Positions 1 to 9,183 of a DNA stretch of 50,640 nucleotides are shown here, one piece after another. The translations under genes were made by a program, and so were the position numbers. Position 1 is the first letter of the stretch, and each line of letters starts with the position of its first letter. Source of the DNA: CAZKFN01 sp964552035 (lineage in GTDB: Bacteria > Bacteroidota > Bacteroidia > Flavobacteriales_E > Vicingaceae); NCBI GenBank assembly GCA_964552035.1, contig CAZKFN010000005.1:1-50640 (forward strand), written 5' to 3'. Below the pieces are notes generated by a model. It was not told the origin of the DNA. It searched no databases and saw only the letters and a program-made list of their open reading frames with translations.

Positions 1-498
1 ATTGATGCTAATGAGAGCAAGCTCATTTACAATCTCATTAATCAAAGTAGCCTTTTGCTCCAATTGATCGGTAATATCTACTGTAACATTAGTGCTTAAT
101 ACCCTTTTCTGACTTTTTCTAATAATGAAAATTGAAGAATCTGTAGTTGGTGGAGTAAATTGAATATTTAATAAATCGTAATCCTGAGTTTCTCTTTTGG
201 TAATTAATTGTTTTTTAAATGGATCTCCTAAAGGAAATTTATCTATGTTAATAACAGAATCAGAATGTAGAGATTTATCAACAGTTGAAGAAGGAAATAA
301 TTCACTCGTAACTTTCGTCACAGCTTCTTCCTTTTCAATTTTCTCAAGTGTGCTGCTCATGACTTCCATTACAGTCTGATCAAACTTTCTGCGTTGGGTA
401 TCCACAGCTGCATCTATCCAATACACCTGAATTGCAATTAAAGCAACCATGCTTATACTTGCAGCAGTAATCAGTATAATTAACTTACGCTTTATCAT
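1..498 (-). CDS. Sensor histidine kinase, N-terminal part (runs off the window)
   Basis: Reading the minus strand from the ATG at 498 gives an uninterrupted frame of 166 codons to the window edge. It begins MIKRKLIILITAASISMVAL, a basic start followed by a single membrane segment (about residues 5-24), then a charged, coiled-coil-like periplasmic stretch containing QVYWIDAAVDTQRRKFDQ. This head is typical of Bacteroidetes two-component histidine kinases, in which a membrane helix and a short extracytoplasmic domain precede a second helix and the kinase core. None of the kinase motifs (H-box, N-box, G-boxes) is inside the window, so the kinase call rests on resemblance of the N-terminus only. 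It is divergent from the aldehyde dehydrogenase at 679, with a 180-base gap. Other sensor proteins with the same head remain possible. Confidence 0.55.
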   Translation of the reverse strand, partial: MIKRKLIILITAASISMVALIAIQVYWIDAAVDTQRRKFDQTVMEVMSSTLEKIEKEEAVTKVTSELFPSSTVDKSLHSDSVINIDKFPLGDPFKKQLITKRETQDYDLLNIQFTPPTTDSSIFIIRKSQKRVLSTNVTVDITDQLEQKATLINEIVNELALISIN

Positions 499-678
499 TC
501 ACCTCCGAAATTAATATATTAATGAAAGCAAGAACAGTGATTAACACATATTAACAAGGCTTTTTATTTTAACTCTAGCATGAACTAAGCAAGCTATAAA
601 GAAGTAAATTATCTTCAACTCTCAAAAAGACTAAACCCTAGAGCTATTTTTAAACCCAAATATGAGTAAATTTATCCT

Positions 679-2124
679 ATGAAAAAGATTTTAAATTATA
701 TTGACGGGCAATTGGTAGAGCCTTCTTCAAAAAAATATATTGACAACTTCAATCCTGCTCTAGCAGAGGTGTATTCTCAAATCCCCCGTTCAAACCGAGA
801 GGATGTTCAAAAAGCAGTAGAGGCTGCCAAAATGGCTTTCCCTAGTTGGTCTACTACTCCTAAAGCTAATCGTTCAGCAATTCTTAGAAAAATTGCTGAG
901 CTAATTCGTAAAAACAAAACCTATCTTGCAGAAGCCGAATCTATAGATAATGGGAAGCCACTCTCTTTAGCTCATAAAGTGGATATCCCTAGAGCATCTG
1001 AAAATTTCCAATTCTTTTCTTCTGCCATCCTACATTTTGAATCCGAAACTCATCAAATGGAACAGGGTGCAATCAATTATACTTTACGTCAACCCATTGG
1101 AGTAGTTGGTTGTATTTCTCCATGGAATTTACCTCTTTACCTTTTTACTTGGAAAATAGCTCCAGCCCTTGCTAGTGGGAACTGTGTAGTTGCCAAACCT
1201 TCTGAAATAACCCCTATGACTGCTTTTATGCTCTCCAAAATATGTATCGAAGCCGGACTCCCGAAAGGAGTATTAAACATTGTTCATGGTTATGGTCATG
1301 AAGTAGGCACTGCCATTACTGCACATAAAGATATTCCTGTCATCTCATTTACAGGAGGAACAAAAACAGGAGCAACAATTGCCCAAACCGCAGCTCCAAT
1401 GTTTAAAAAACTTTCTTTAGAATTAGGAGGTAAAAACCCAAACATTATCTTTGAGGATTGTGATTATTCTAAAATGTTGGACACAACACTACGGTCTTCT
1501 TTTTCCAATCAAGGGCAAATTTGTCTTTGTGGTTCTAGAATTTTTGTCCAAAAGGGTATTTATGAAAAATTTAAGAAAGATTTTGTAGCACAAACTAAAG
1601 CATTGAAAATAGGTGACCCCCTAGATGAGAATACCGATCAGGGAGCAGTAGTATCTCAAGAACATTTTAATAAAATTTTAGAATATATCGCTTTAGCACA
1701 AGAAGAAGGGGGAAAAATATTGTGTGGAGGAAAGGCTGTAGATTTATCTTCTAAGGGACTTAAGGGTTGGTTTATAGAACCAACCATAATAGAAGGTTTA
1801 GACCCATATTGTAGAACTAATCAAGAAGAAATTTTTGGACCGGTTGTAACCCTTATGCCTTTTGAGACGGAAGATGAAGTTTTAACTTATGCCAATTCAA
1901 CAAACTATGGCCTATCCTCTACTGTTTGGACAGAAAGTATTTCTAGAGCTAACCGAGTGGCCAATAAAATCCACGCAGGTATAGTATGGATAAATTGTTG
2001 GATGGTTAGAGATTTAAGAACTCCTTTTGGCGGAGTTAAACAAAGCGGAGTTGGACGAGAGGGTGGTTTTGAAGTATTAAAATTTTTCACTGAAGCTAAA
2101 AACGTATGCATACAATATGAATAA
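679..2124 (+). CDS. Aldehyde dehydrogenase, ALDH8 / 2-aminomuconate (hydroxymuconate) semialdehyde dehydrogenase type
   Basis: The 481-residue protein is a full-length NAD(P)-dependent aldehyde dehydrogenase that oxidises an aldehyde to a carboxylate in the cytoplasm. Visible motifs: the substrate/cofactor region ISPWNLPLYLFTWKIAPALA with the AKPSE cofactor lysine, FTGG of the NAD fold, the general base Glu248 in LELGGKNP, and the nucleophile Cys282 in GQICLCGSR. The C-terminal half carries EEIFGPVV and the end motif PFGGVKQSG. The overall wording is closest to ALDH8 and 2-aminomuconic/2-hydroxymuconic semialdehyde dehydrogenases, which act in kynurenine or aromatic ring-cleavage catabolism. 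No other gene of such a pathway is in the window, so the substrate is inferred. Its stop overlaps the next gene by 8 bases, which implies a shared transcript. Confidence 0.85.
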   Translation: MKKILNYIDGQLVEPSSKKYIDNFNPALAEVYSQIPRSNREDVQKAVEAAKMAFPSWSTTPKANRSAILRKIAELIRKNKTYLAEAESIDNGKPLSLAHKVDIPRASENFQFFSSAILHFESETHQMEQGAINYTLRQPIGVVGCISPWNLPLYLFTWKIAPALASGNCVVAKPSEITPMTAFMLSKICIEAGLPKGVLNIVHGYGHEVGTAITAHKDIPVISFTGGTKTGATIAQTAAPMFKKLSLELGGKNPNIIFEDCDYSKMLDTTLRSSFSNQGQICLCGSRIFVQKGIYEKFKKDFVAQTKALKIGDPLDENTDQGAVVSQEHFNKILEYIALAQEEGGKILCGGKAVDLSSKGLKGWFIEPTIIEGLDPYCRTNQEEIFGPVVTLMPFETEDEVLTYANSTNYGLSSTVWTESISRANRVANKIHAGIVWINCWMVRDLRTPFGGVKQSGVGREGGFEVLKFFTEAKNVCIQYE

Positions 2125-2602
2125 GTTTTTACTTTGCCTATTATTAATAGGCTTAAGTTCTACACTTTTTGCACAAAAAATAATAGCCTTAGATAAACCA
2201 GGAAAAGTTAAAAGAATAAGGTATTATCAGGGGGATATTATACATTTAATGAATGATGAAGGCAGAATCTATAAAGGGGAAATACAAGAAATAAAAGACA
2301 GCTCTTTTATTGTAAATAATGACGAATTATTCCTTTATGAAATCATATATATTCGCAATACCCAAGGAAAAAATGGTTGGTTCTTCTTGACCAATCTCTT
2401 TATAAAATCAGGTTTAGCTTACCATATAGCTTTTAATGGAAACCGTCTTCTACAAGGGGAATATGACAAAATTGCATCTGCTGAAACAGCAATTGTAACT
2501 TCATCTGCACTTTTGGGGGCTATTATATCGTACCAAATTGCAACCCGAAGATATCGTCTTAATAAGTATAGAACCCTAAAAATTATTAATTTAGAAATTT
2601 AA
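2117..2602 (+). CDS. Small secreted or membrane protein of unknown function
   Basis: The 161-residue protein opens with a signal peptide (hydrophobic residues 4-18, cleavage probably after LFAQ at about 20). A small beta-rich segment follows (about 25-85; it contains GDIIHLMNDEGRIYKGEI), then a moderately hydrophobic stretch around residues 125-142 that could be a membrane segment, and a basic tail. The start ATG overlaps the stop of the upstream aldehyde dehydrogenase in the sequence ATGAATAA, which suggests translational coupling. I do not recognise a named family, although short secreted proteins of this design are common in Bacteroidetes. No lipobox cysteine is present. Function unknown. 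Confidence 0.7.
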   Translation: MNKFLLCLLLIGLSSTLFAQKIIALDKPGKVKRIRYYQGDIIHLMNDEGRIYKGEIQEIKDSSFIVNNDELFLYEIIYIRNTQGKNGWFFLTNLFIKSGLAYHIAFNGNRLLQGEYDKIASAETAIVTSSALLGAIISYQIATRRYRLNKYRTLKIINLEI

Positions 2603-2629
2603 ACAAGGTTTTTTGTTTATACAATAACC

Positions 2630-2664
2630 TTTTTGCCCTACAGTTATAAAATAGAGTACTTTTG
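2630..2664 (+). promoter_or_regulatory. Bacteroidetes-type promoter of the first beta-helix gene
   Basis: TACTTTTG at 2657-2664 matches the Bacteroidetes -7 element TAnnTTTG exactly. A TTTTTG -33-like element ends at 2635, leaving a 21-base spacer. The ATG at 2691 lies 26 bases downstream. Confidence 0.6.
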
Positions 2665-2690
2665 AAAGCTTAATTTATATATACTTTTAA

Positions 2691-5069
2691 ATGAAAAAAC
2701 TTAGACTATTTTTACTTCCTTTATTATTATTCCTATTTGTAGGAGTTAGTGCCCAAAATATTATTTATGTTGATACAGACAACAATAACCCATTGTTGCG
2801 CTTGGATGGAACAACTTGGCAAAGGGCATTTTCAAAGCTTCAAGATGGAATTGACAAAGCAACCGCTGGAGATACAATTTGGGTTAAAAGAGGTGTTTAT
2901 CTTCCTACTAAAGAATACACTCAAATGCTACAGCCCATGAACCCCAAAACTCTTGCATTTGTATTAAAGTCTGGGATTGCTATTTATGGAGGATTTGTCG
3001 GAAATGAGACAAGTTTAAATCAAAGAGTTTTAGCCGATACAACTGAAACTGTATTAAGTGGAAATGCTTATAACACTGACAGTACAGGCTTTTTGTTTCA
3101 TGTTATGATTGGAGTTGATGTTAATTCTGTTACATTAAACGGCTTAAGCATTATGAATGCTAATGCAAATGGGAGTCAAAATGATTTAGTTTTTGGTACA
3201 GGGAAACAAATTCAACAATCCCATGGTGGAGGAATATTTTTAGAATCTTGTGATTCTATTAACATCGAAAATGTAGAAATTAAAAACAACTATGCACTTC
3301 AAGGAGGTGCAGGAATTAATGCTAGATCTTCTAAGGGCATTGTATTAAACAATGTTCTTTTCGATAAAAACATCATAGATGCTGCTAATGATAAAGAAGG
3401 GGGTGCAGGAATGAGAAATGAAAGCTCAGAAGCGTCAATTACAAATGCTCTTTTTACCAACAATGGATGTTATAAAACTCAAGGTGGTGGAGCTTTAAGA
3501 AATACAGATAGCTCCATAATAGTAATTGAAAATTCTATTTTTGAAAGTAATTTCACCCTTGATGAAGATGATGGAGGAGGTGCAATTTACAACATAGAAA
3601 GTCAAGTGAATTATTTAGATGTTACATTTGAAAACAATACTGCTGTTGAAGCAGGAGCTATTTATAACGATAATACAGAAAGCGTGTTTTCTAATGTTAT
3701 TTTTGAAAATAATAGCAGTAGAGATGATGGAGGAGGAGCTATGGAAAATGACAAGAGTAAGATAGTTTTATCTGATGTTGTTTTTAAAGACAACACTACC
3801 AATGGTGATGGTGGTGCCATACAGAATTGGAGAAGTGAGTTAGAGCTGAATGAGGTAACATTTCAAGGTAATTCCTCAGCAGGAAATGGAGGAGCTATAT
3901 CCAACTGGAGTCAATGCAAGTTATTTATGAACAATACTACTTTTACTGAAAATAGTTCAGGAGAAAATGGTGGAGCAATTTATAATGGAGGTGGTGATTG
4001 TGAGGTGATTTCTACCAATGGGCTTTATTACCTTAACCATGCTGGAGTTTCTGGAGGTGCTTTTTATACTGAAAATCACAATAGCGGAGGATCTTCTGTT
4101 ATTTTAACCAATGTTACCGTCTCTAAAAACAGTGCAGATACCTCAGCCGGAGGAGGGTTTGATGATGGAGCTGGAAATACAGAAGTAAGAAATAGTATTT
4201 TTCATGGAAACTATGCCCCAAGAAATGCAGATGTTGAAGTGCCTTTATCTATGGCTCTAACTTCTGTTCATTATTCAATTTTTGAAGATGAATTTCATAT
4301 TGGAGCAGGGGTTTATTCTACTTTTATAGGAGAGGTTTTTGCAGATACTGCCAACAATGACTTTACCTTAGGATACTTAAGTCCGGCATTAAATGCAGGA
4401 GATAGTAATTTTTATAATGCTAATAACAATCCAGATCTTTCGGGAATTACAAAGGATATAAACGGTGCAAATAGAATTCAAGGCGACAGTATTGATTTGG
4501 GTGCGTATGAAACATGTGGAAACATTGTTACTTCTTCGGTAAGTCTTTCTTCTGATATTCCTGCAAATAATGATGATACCGTTACGTTTCATGCTGCTGC
4601 AATAAATGGGGGAAGCAATCCTATATACACTTGGTATAAAAATGGAGTGATTATTACTGGTGAAACTTCTGAAGAATATCATGCTATTGCAGGAACTGAC
4701 ATTGTTAACCACGATATAATTGCGGTTACTGTTACTACAGAAGATGTTTGTATTATTGATAGTAAATTCCGTGATTCTATTATCATTGTAATTACAGGAA
4801 TTAATGTAAAAACAGATGTCGAAACTAAATTTAACATATACCCCAACCCAACAAATGGCTTATTTACTCTGGATTATCATGGGAATAATGCTCCTACAAC
4901 TTTTGTAGTAAACGATATAACTGGAAGAGAAGTGTATCGCAAAGAAGGAATAAGCAATATGACCCATAAAAAGTCAATAAACCTAAATCTTAATAATGGC
5001 CTATATTTCTTTACGTTGATTCATGAAAATGGAGAAACGGAAACTTTAAAGCTAATTATTAAAAAATAA
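2691..5069 (+). CDS. T9SS-exported right-handed beta-helix surface protein (paralogue 1)
   Basis: The 792-residue protein has a signal peptide (1-22, MKKLRLFLLPLLL... ending SAQ). A long parallel beta-helix follows (about 45-530) with many glycine-rich GGGA/GGAIYN turns and repeats of the type 'NVxFxNNxAxxGGAIxN', as in the pectin-lyase-like/choice-of-anchor families. An Ig/PKD-like domain follows (about 605-705, GGSNPIYTWYKNG), then a type A T9SS sorting domain (about 712-792, beginning FNIYPNPTNG and ending in basic residues). The expected fate is export by T9SS and attachment to, or release from, the cell surface. The ligand is unknown. It has its own promoter and terminator and is followed by a close paralogue at 5339. 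No catalytic polysaccharidase signature could be seen. Confidence 0.85.
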   Translation: MKKLRLFLLPLLLFLFVGVSAQNIIYVDTDNNNPLLRLDGTTWQRAFSKLQDGIDKATAGDTIWVKRGVYLPTKEYTQMLQPMNPKTLAFVLKSGIAIYGGFVGNETSLNQRVLADTTETVLSGNAYNTDSTGFLFHVMIGVDVNSVTLNGLSIMNANANGSQNDLVFGTGKQIQQSHGGGIFLESCDSINIENVEIKNNYALQGGAGINARSSKGIVLNNVLFDKNIIDAANDKEGGAGMRNESSEASITNALFTNNGCYKTQGGGALRNTDSSIIVIENSIFESNFTLDEDDGGGAIYNIESQVNYLDVTFENNTAVEAGAIYNDNTESVFSNVIFENNSSRDDGGGAMENDKSKIVLSDVVFKDNTTNGDGGAIQNWRSELELNEVTFQGNSSAGNGGAISNWSQCKLFMNNTTFTENSSGENGGAIYNGGGDCEVISTNGLYYLNHAGVSGGAFYTENHNSGGSSVILTNVTVSKNSADTSAGGGFDDGAGNTEVRNSIFHGNYAPRNADVEVPLSMALTSVHYSIFEDEFHIGAGVYSTFIGEVFADTANNDFTLGYLSPALNAGDSNFYNANNNPDLSGITKDINGANRIQGDSIDLGAYETCGNIVTSSVSLSSDIPANNDDTVTFHAAAINGGSNPIYTWYKNGVIITGETSEEYHAIAGTDIVNHDIIAVTVTTEDVCIIDSKFRDSIIIVITGINVKTDVETKFNIYPNPTNGLFTLDYHGNNAPTTFVVNDITGREVYRKEGISNMTHKKSINLNLNNGLYFFTLIHENGETETLKLIIKK

Positions 5070-5087
5070 CAACTTGTTATAGCCCTT

Positions 5088-5126
5088 AAAAACCTTCTTG
5101 GATTATACCCAAGGAGGTTTTTTTTA
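5088..5126 (+). terminator. Intrinsic terminator after beta-helix paralogue 1
   Basis: AAACCTTCTTGG and CCAAGGAGGTTT form a 12-bp stem (one G-T wobble) around a short loop, followed by a run of T. It lies 19 bases after the stop codon. Confidence 0.75.
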
Positions 5127-5301
5127 TGAAGGAAATTTCTTTTTTGTGATTTCTTAGCCTTGATAATGAAGGGTTCTGATAGTTCTAACAAGCTGTTAAT
5201 AACATGATTACACCTATTGTTTAAGCTCTCAATTAACATACTTTAAAGCTTATTTTTGTTTTTTTAAAAACATCTATTCCTTAAAAAACATATAATTAAC
5301 T

Positions 5302-5309
5302 TATATTTG
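5302..5309 (+). promoter_or_regulatory. Bacteroidetes -7 promoter element upstream of beta-helix paralogue 2
   Basis: TATATTTG fits TAnnTTTG and lies 29 bases before the ATG at 5339. I see no convincing TTG -33 element at the usual distance. The rest of the 269-base gap from 5070 holds only the preceding terminator. Confidence 0.45.
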
Positions 5310-5338
5310 AGACTTGACAAAAACTAAATTATTTAAAA

Positions 5339-7720
5339 ATGAAAAAACTTAAACTATTTTTATTGCCAGTTTTCATGTTTCTATTTATAGGTGTATATGG
5401 ACAAGGGGCAGTTCATTATGTAGATGTTTCATCAACAAGTTCTAATCCTGATGGTACAAGCTGGGCAGATGCTTATCCTGATCTTCAGGATGCTATTGAT
5501 GCTGCCAATGCAACAGATACTATTTGGATGAAAAAGGGTACTTATTATCCTACCTTCAGCTATGGTAGTAGTATGCCAATTGTTAACAGAGAAAGATCTT
5601 TTATTCTAAAAATGGGTGTTTCTATTTATGGTGGGTTTAATGGAACTGAAACCAGCCTAAGTCAAAGAGTATTGAACGATACAAACAAAACAATATTAAG
5701 TGGTGATTTGTATAATGGCGATAGTTCAAGATTTGCCTATCATGTAGTTATTGGAGCTAGCGTGGGTAGACTAACACTAGATGGTTTAACCATAACAAAT
5801 GGTAACGCTAACGGTACAGGAACAAATACTATTAACTCTTTGCCCATAGACAAAGATTATGGTGGAGGAATGCTTTTAATTGATGCTCATTTCAATATAA
5901 ACAATGTAGAGTTTACTGAGAACTATGCTTCTCAAGGTGGTGCAGCGGTTAATATGTTTAAATCAGCTACAAACTTTGACAACACAATTTTCTCAAATAA
6001 CATTACAAATACAGCTCAATTATCAACTAGTGATAATGAAGGTGGAGCATTGAGAATTGATGGATGTCCTCCCCTTAGAATTACAAACTCTACTTTTACT
6101 AATAACGGTTGCTATGAATCACAAGGTGGTGGTGGATTAAGAGTTGTTGGACATAGTGAAGTTGCTATAGCAGAAACTCTATTTGAAGATAACTATGCTT
6201 TTGATGAAGAAGACGGTGGAGGTGCCATTTATGTTTTAGAAAGTAAGGTTAACTATCAAGATGTTACCTTTACAAATAATCATGCTAGGGAAGCTGGTGC
6301 AATTTATAATGATAATGCTGAAAGCATATTTGCTAATGCATTATTTGAAGAAAACAGCAGTAGAAGTAATGGTGGTGGAGCTATGGAAAATGATAAAAGT
6401 AACGTAACTTTTAAGAATGTTGAATTTAAAAATAACTCTACTGATGGAGAAGGCGGAGCAATACAAAACTGGAGAAGTGAGCTAGAGCTAATCGATGTAT
6501 TGTTTAAGGGTAACTCAGCTGTAGGAAATGGTGGAGCGATTGCCAACTGGAGCCAATGTGAATTATTTATGAACAACACTACATTTACTGAAAACACTTC
6601 AGGTGAAAATGGTGGAGCTATCTACAGTGGTGGTGGAGATTGCGAAGTGGTTTCTACCAATGGTTTATATTACCTTAACCACGCTGGAAACTCTGGAGGC
6701 GCTTTTTATACTGAAACGCATAATAATGGAGGTTCTTCAGCTATCTTAACAAATGTAACCATTACTAAAAACAGTGCTGATACTTCCGCTGGTGGTGGAT
6801 TTGATGATGGGTATGGAAATTCTCAAATTAGAAATACCATTATTCATGGAAATACTGCACCTTCTAATTCTGATGTTGAAGTGCCACAAGCTATGGTAGG
6901 AACTTCTGTATTTACTTCTATAGCAGACAATATGTATTTTGTGGATGGACTAACCCCTCCAACTCCTATAACATCTCCTGTGTTTACAGATTCTATTAAT
7001 AATGACTTTACTTTATCTCCTACGAGCCAAGCAATTGATTCTGGAGATTCTTCATTCTATGATGCGAATGAAACACCAGATCTTTCAGGAATTTCTGAAG
7101 ATATAAGAGGGTTAAATAGAATATTGGGTAATAACATTGATTTAGGAGCATATGAAACATGTGAAAGTTTTGATACTTCTTCTGTGGCTTTAAGTTCAAG
7201 TAATTTCCCTGCAGACCATGAAGATACCGTTATTTTTATTGCCACTCCTACCAACGGTGGAAGTAATCCAGAATATACTTGGTATAAAAACGGTGTAGTA
7301 ATTACAGGTGAAACTTCAGATGAATATAAAGCTATTGCAGGTATAGATATTGTTAATCATGATGTAATTGCTGTTTCTGTGACTACTGCTGAGGCATGTA
7401 CTTTTGATCCAAAAGAAACGGATTCCATTGCAATTGTAATTACAGGAATCAAGTCTATTGAAAATCCAAAAACTCAATTGAGCATCTATCCTAACCCAAC
7501 TAGTGGTACATTTACCTTAGACTATAAAGGAGAAGAGAATTCAATTGTATCATATATAATAAGAGATTTAACTGGAAAAGAAGTGCATCGTGAAGAAAAT
7601 GTAAGTAATTCTAACTTCGGTAAAGAATTCAACTTAGATTTAAGCAACGGATTGTACTTCTTTACTTTAATTAATGAGAAAGGAGAACAAGAAACGCTAA
7701 AATTTATCATTAAGAAGTAA
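5339..7720 (+). CDS. T9SS-exported right-handed beta-helix surface protein (paralogue 2)
   Basis: The 793-residue protein has the same plan as the upstream gene: signal peptide 1-21 (MKKLKLFLLPVFMFLFIGVYG), glycine-rich beta-helix repeats (about 40-530), an Ig-like domain with GGSNPEYTWYKNGVVITGE, and a T9SS sorting domain (LSIYPNPTSGTFTLDYKGE ... KFIIKK). The middle (about residues 340-500) is almost residue-for-residue the same as paralogue 1, including CEVVSTNGLYYLNHAG and SADTSAGGGFDDG, while the N-terminal quarter and the 530-600 region diverge. Tandem duplication followed by divergence, or gene conversion of the core, explains this. The likely role is a surface adhesin or structural protein; the substrate is unknown. 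It is a separate transcription unit with its own terminator. Confidence 0.85.
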   Translation: MKKLKLFLLPVFMFLFIGVYGQGAVHYVDVSSTSSNPDGTSWADAYPDLQDAIDAANATDTIWMKKGTYYPTFSYGSSMPIVNRERSFILKMGVSIYGGFNGTETSLSQRVLNDTNKTILSGDLYNGDSSRFAYHVVIGASVGRLTLDGLTITNGNANGTGTNTINSLPIDKDYGGGMLLIDAHFNINNVEFTENYASQGGAAVNMFKSATNFDNTIFSNNITNTAQLSTSDNEGGALRIDGCPPLRITNSTFTNNGCYESQGGGGLRVVGHSEVAIAETLFEDNYAFDEEDGGGAIYVLESKVNYQDVTFTNNHAREAGAIYNDNAESIFANALFEENSSRSNGGGAMENDKSNVTFKNVEFKNNSTDGEGGAIQNWRSELELIDVLFKGNSAVGNGGAIANWSQCELFMNNTTFTENTSGENGGAIYSGGGDCEVVSTNGLYYLNHAGNSGGAFYTETHNNGGSSAILTNVTITKNSADTSAGGGFDDGYGNSQIRNTIIHGNTAPSNSDVEVPQAMVGTSVFTSIADNMYFVDGLTPPTPITSPVFTDSINNDFTLSPTSQAIDSGDSSFYDANETPDLSGISEDIRGLNRILGNNIDLGAYETCESFDTSSVALSSSNFPADHEDTVIFIATPTNGGSNPEYTWYKNGVVITGETSDEYKAIAGIDIVNHDVIAVSVTTAEACTFDPKETDSIAIVITGIKSIENPKTQLSIYPNPTSGTFTLDYKGEENSIVSYIIRDLTGKEVHREENVSNSNFGKEFNLDLSNGLYFFTLINEKGEQETLKFIIKK

Positions 7721-7740
7721 GAAGTTTTTTAAAAGCTTTT

Positions 7741-7780
7741 AAAAGAGGGTGCTTCATACTCATGAAACACCCTCTTTTGT
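7741..7780 (+). terminator. Intrinsic terminator after beta-helix paralogue 2
   Basis: AAAAGAGGGTG and CACCCTCTTTT pair as the arms of a strong stem (with imperfect inner pairing) ending in a T-rich tail. It lies 20 bases after the stop. The remaining 200 bases up to the next gene show nothing except the -7 element at 7969. Confidence 0.8.
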
Positions 7781-7968
7781 TATTTATAATATTAAGCCTA
7801 AAAAATTAGCAAGGTTGTTGGTATACAGTTAGCTATAAAATATAGATAAACTTGGAACTCATCGATTTCTCATAACTTATAAGATAGCGCTTTATACTTT
7901 AACTTTTTGTAATCTTTAATTCCTCAAAAGCAATAAGCTTAAAGATTCATAATCATAAAATGCTTGCT

Positions 7969-7976
7969 TAACTTTG
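7969..7976 (+). promoter_or_regulatory. Bacteroidetes -7 promoter element immediately before the radical SAM gene
   Basis: TAACTTTG matches TAnnTTTG exactly. It ends only 7 bases before the TTG start at 7984, so the transcript would be nearly leaderless. The same octamer occurs at 49006-49013 before the ALDH7 gene. Confidence 0.45.
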
Positions 7977-7983
7977 AAGTATC

Positions 7984-9006
7984 TTGAAAGGGCTTAATGA
8001 CAAAATACAACTATTAAAAAGAGCTAGTTTTCGTAGGGCTTGGAATGCATCTCTAGTTCTTTTATCTTATTTTTATTCTAAATGGAAAAAAAAACCAATA
8101 CAATGGGGCTTGCCCTTGGCAATTTCTATAGAACCAACAACAGCATGTAACTTAGGGTGTCCTGAATGTCCAAGTGGATTGCGTGCGTTTTCTAGACCTA
8201 CAGGTAGTATTAAAAAGGAATTTTACCAGCAAGTTATCGACCAGCTTCATAAAGAGACTTTTTATCTCAACTTTTATTTTCAAGGAGAACCCTATATCAA
8301 TAAAAACTTCTTGGATATGGTGGAATATGCTTCTAAAAAAAACATTTATACCGCCACTTCAACTAATGCTCACTTCTTAGATGATAAAACAGCAAAACGA
8401 ACCATAGAGTCGGGCTTAGATCGTCTAATTATTTCCATTGATGGAGTCACTCAGGAAGTTTATGAAAACTATCGTAGAAACGGTTCATTAGAAAAGGTGT
8501 TAGAAGGTGCCAAAAATATCATTCACTGGAAGAGAGAGTTAAAATCAAAAACTCCACATGTTATTTTTCAGTTCCTAGTCGTGGGCCCTAATGAGCACCA
8601 AATTGAGGATGTGAAAAAATTAGGGAGAGATATGGGTGCCGATGAAGTCCGTTTAAAAACAGCTCAAATCTATGATTATAAACATGGGAACCCCTTAATT
8701 CCTTCAATTGATAAGTATTCTCGTTACAAGGAAATGCCTGACGGAACATATTGTATAAAAAATAAACTTGCTAACCATTGTTGGAAACTATGGCACTCTT
8801 GTGTCATTACATGGGATGGGAGGGTTATACCTTGCTGCTTTGATAAGGATGCAAAATATACGCTTGGGAAATTAGCCGATAAAAGCTTTAGAGAGATATG
8901 GCAGGATAAACCTTACTATAATTTTAGACAACAAATTTTAAAAGGAAGAGAACATATTGATATTTGTAAAAACTGTACTGCCGGCACAAAGGTCTGGGGA
9001 GATTAA
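7984..9006 (+). CDS. Radical SAM / SPASM domain protein
   Basis: The 340-residue protein has the radical SAM cluster motif C55-x3-C59-x2-C62 (ACNLGCPEC), followed by the GEP-type strand (FQGEPYINKNF) and ISIDG. A C-terminal SPASM-like cysteine set includes CVITWDGRVIPCC and CKNC (328-331), which would bind an auxiliary [4Fe-4S] cluster. Such enzymes use S-adenosylmethionine to start radical chemistry, often on a peptide or carbohydrate substrate; the substrate here is not visible. The first 30 residues are basic and aromatic and could contact the membrane. The start is TTG because there is no in-frame ATG before the catalytic motif. No small precursor peptide gene is evident on either side, so peptide maturation is only one option. 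Confidence 0.8.
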   Translation: MKGLNDKIQLLKRASFRRAWNASLVLLSYFYSKWKKKPIQWGLPLAISIEPTTACNLGCPECPSGLRAFSRPTGSIKKEFYQQVIDQLHKETFYLNFYFQGEPYINKNFLDMVEYASKKNIYTATSTNAHFLDDKTAKRTIESGLDRLIISIDGVTQEVYENYRRNGSLEKVLEGAKNIIHWKRELKSKTPHVIFQFLVVGPNEHQIEDVKKLGRDMGADEVRLKTAQIYDYKHGNPLIPSIDKYSRYKEMPDGTYCIKNKLANHCWKLWHSCVITWDGRVIPCCFDKDAKYTLGKLADKSFREIWQDKPYYNFRQQILKGREHIDICKNCTAGTKVWGD

Positions 9007-9183
9007 ACTTCTATCAATAAAAGATAATGAGATACGTATGAAGTTGAAACCTTACTCTGCCCTTGTCAGCTCATTTTTTCTCTTTAAGTTTGCAACTTCA
9101 TATTTTAAATCTTTGAATTTACAAAGAATATCATTTTACAATATTATAAAACAAATTATTTAAAACCTTTGAATTTTAATGTT

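Noticed and set aside
499..506. GGAGGT Shine-Dalgarno motif before the histidine kinase start at 498
   Set aside because: It is only 2 bases from the ATG, too close for normal use, and Bacteroidetes seldom depend on such motifs. It is probably chance.
9040..9163. Small 40-residue open frame between the radical SAM and DUF4197 genes
   Set aside because: It has no recognisable motif, no supporting start signal and AT-rich random composition. It could not be defended as a gene or as a SPASM precursor.
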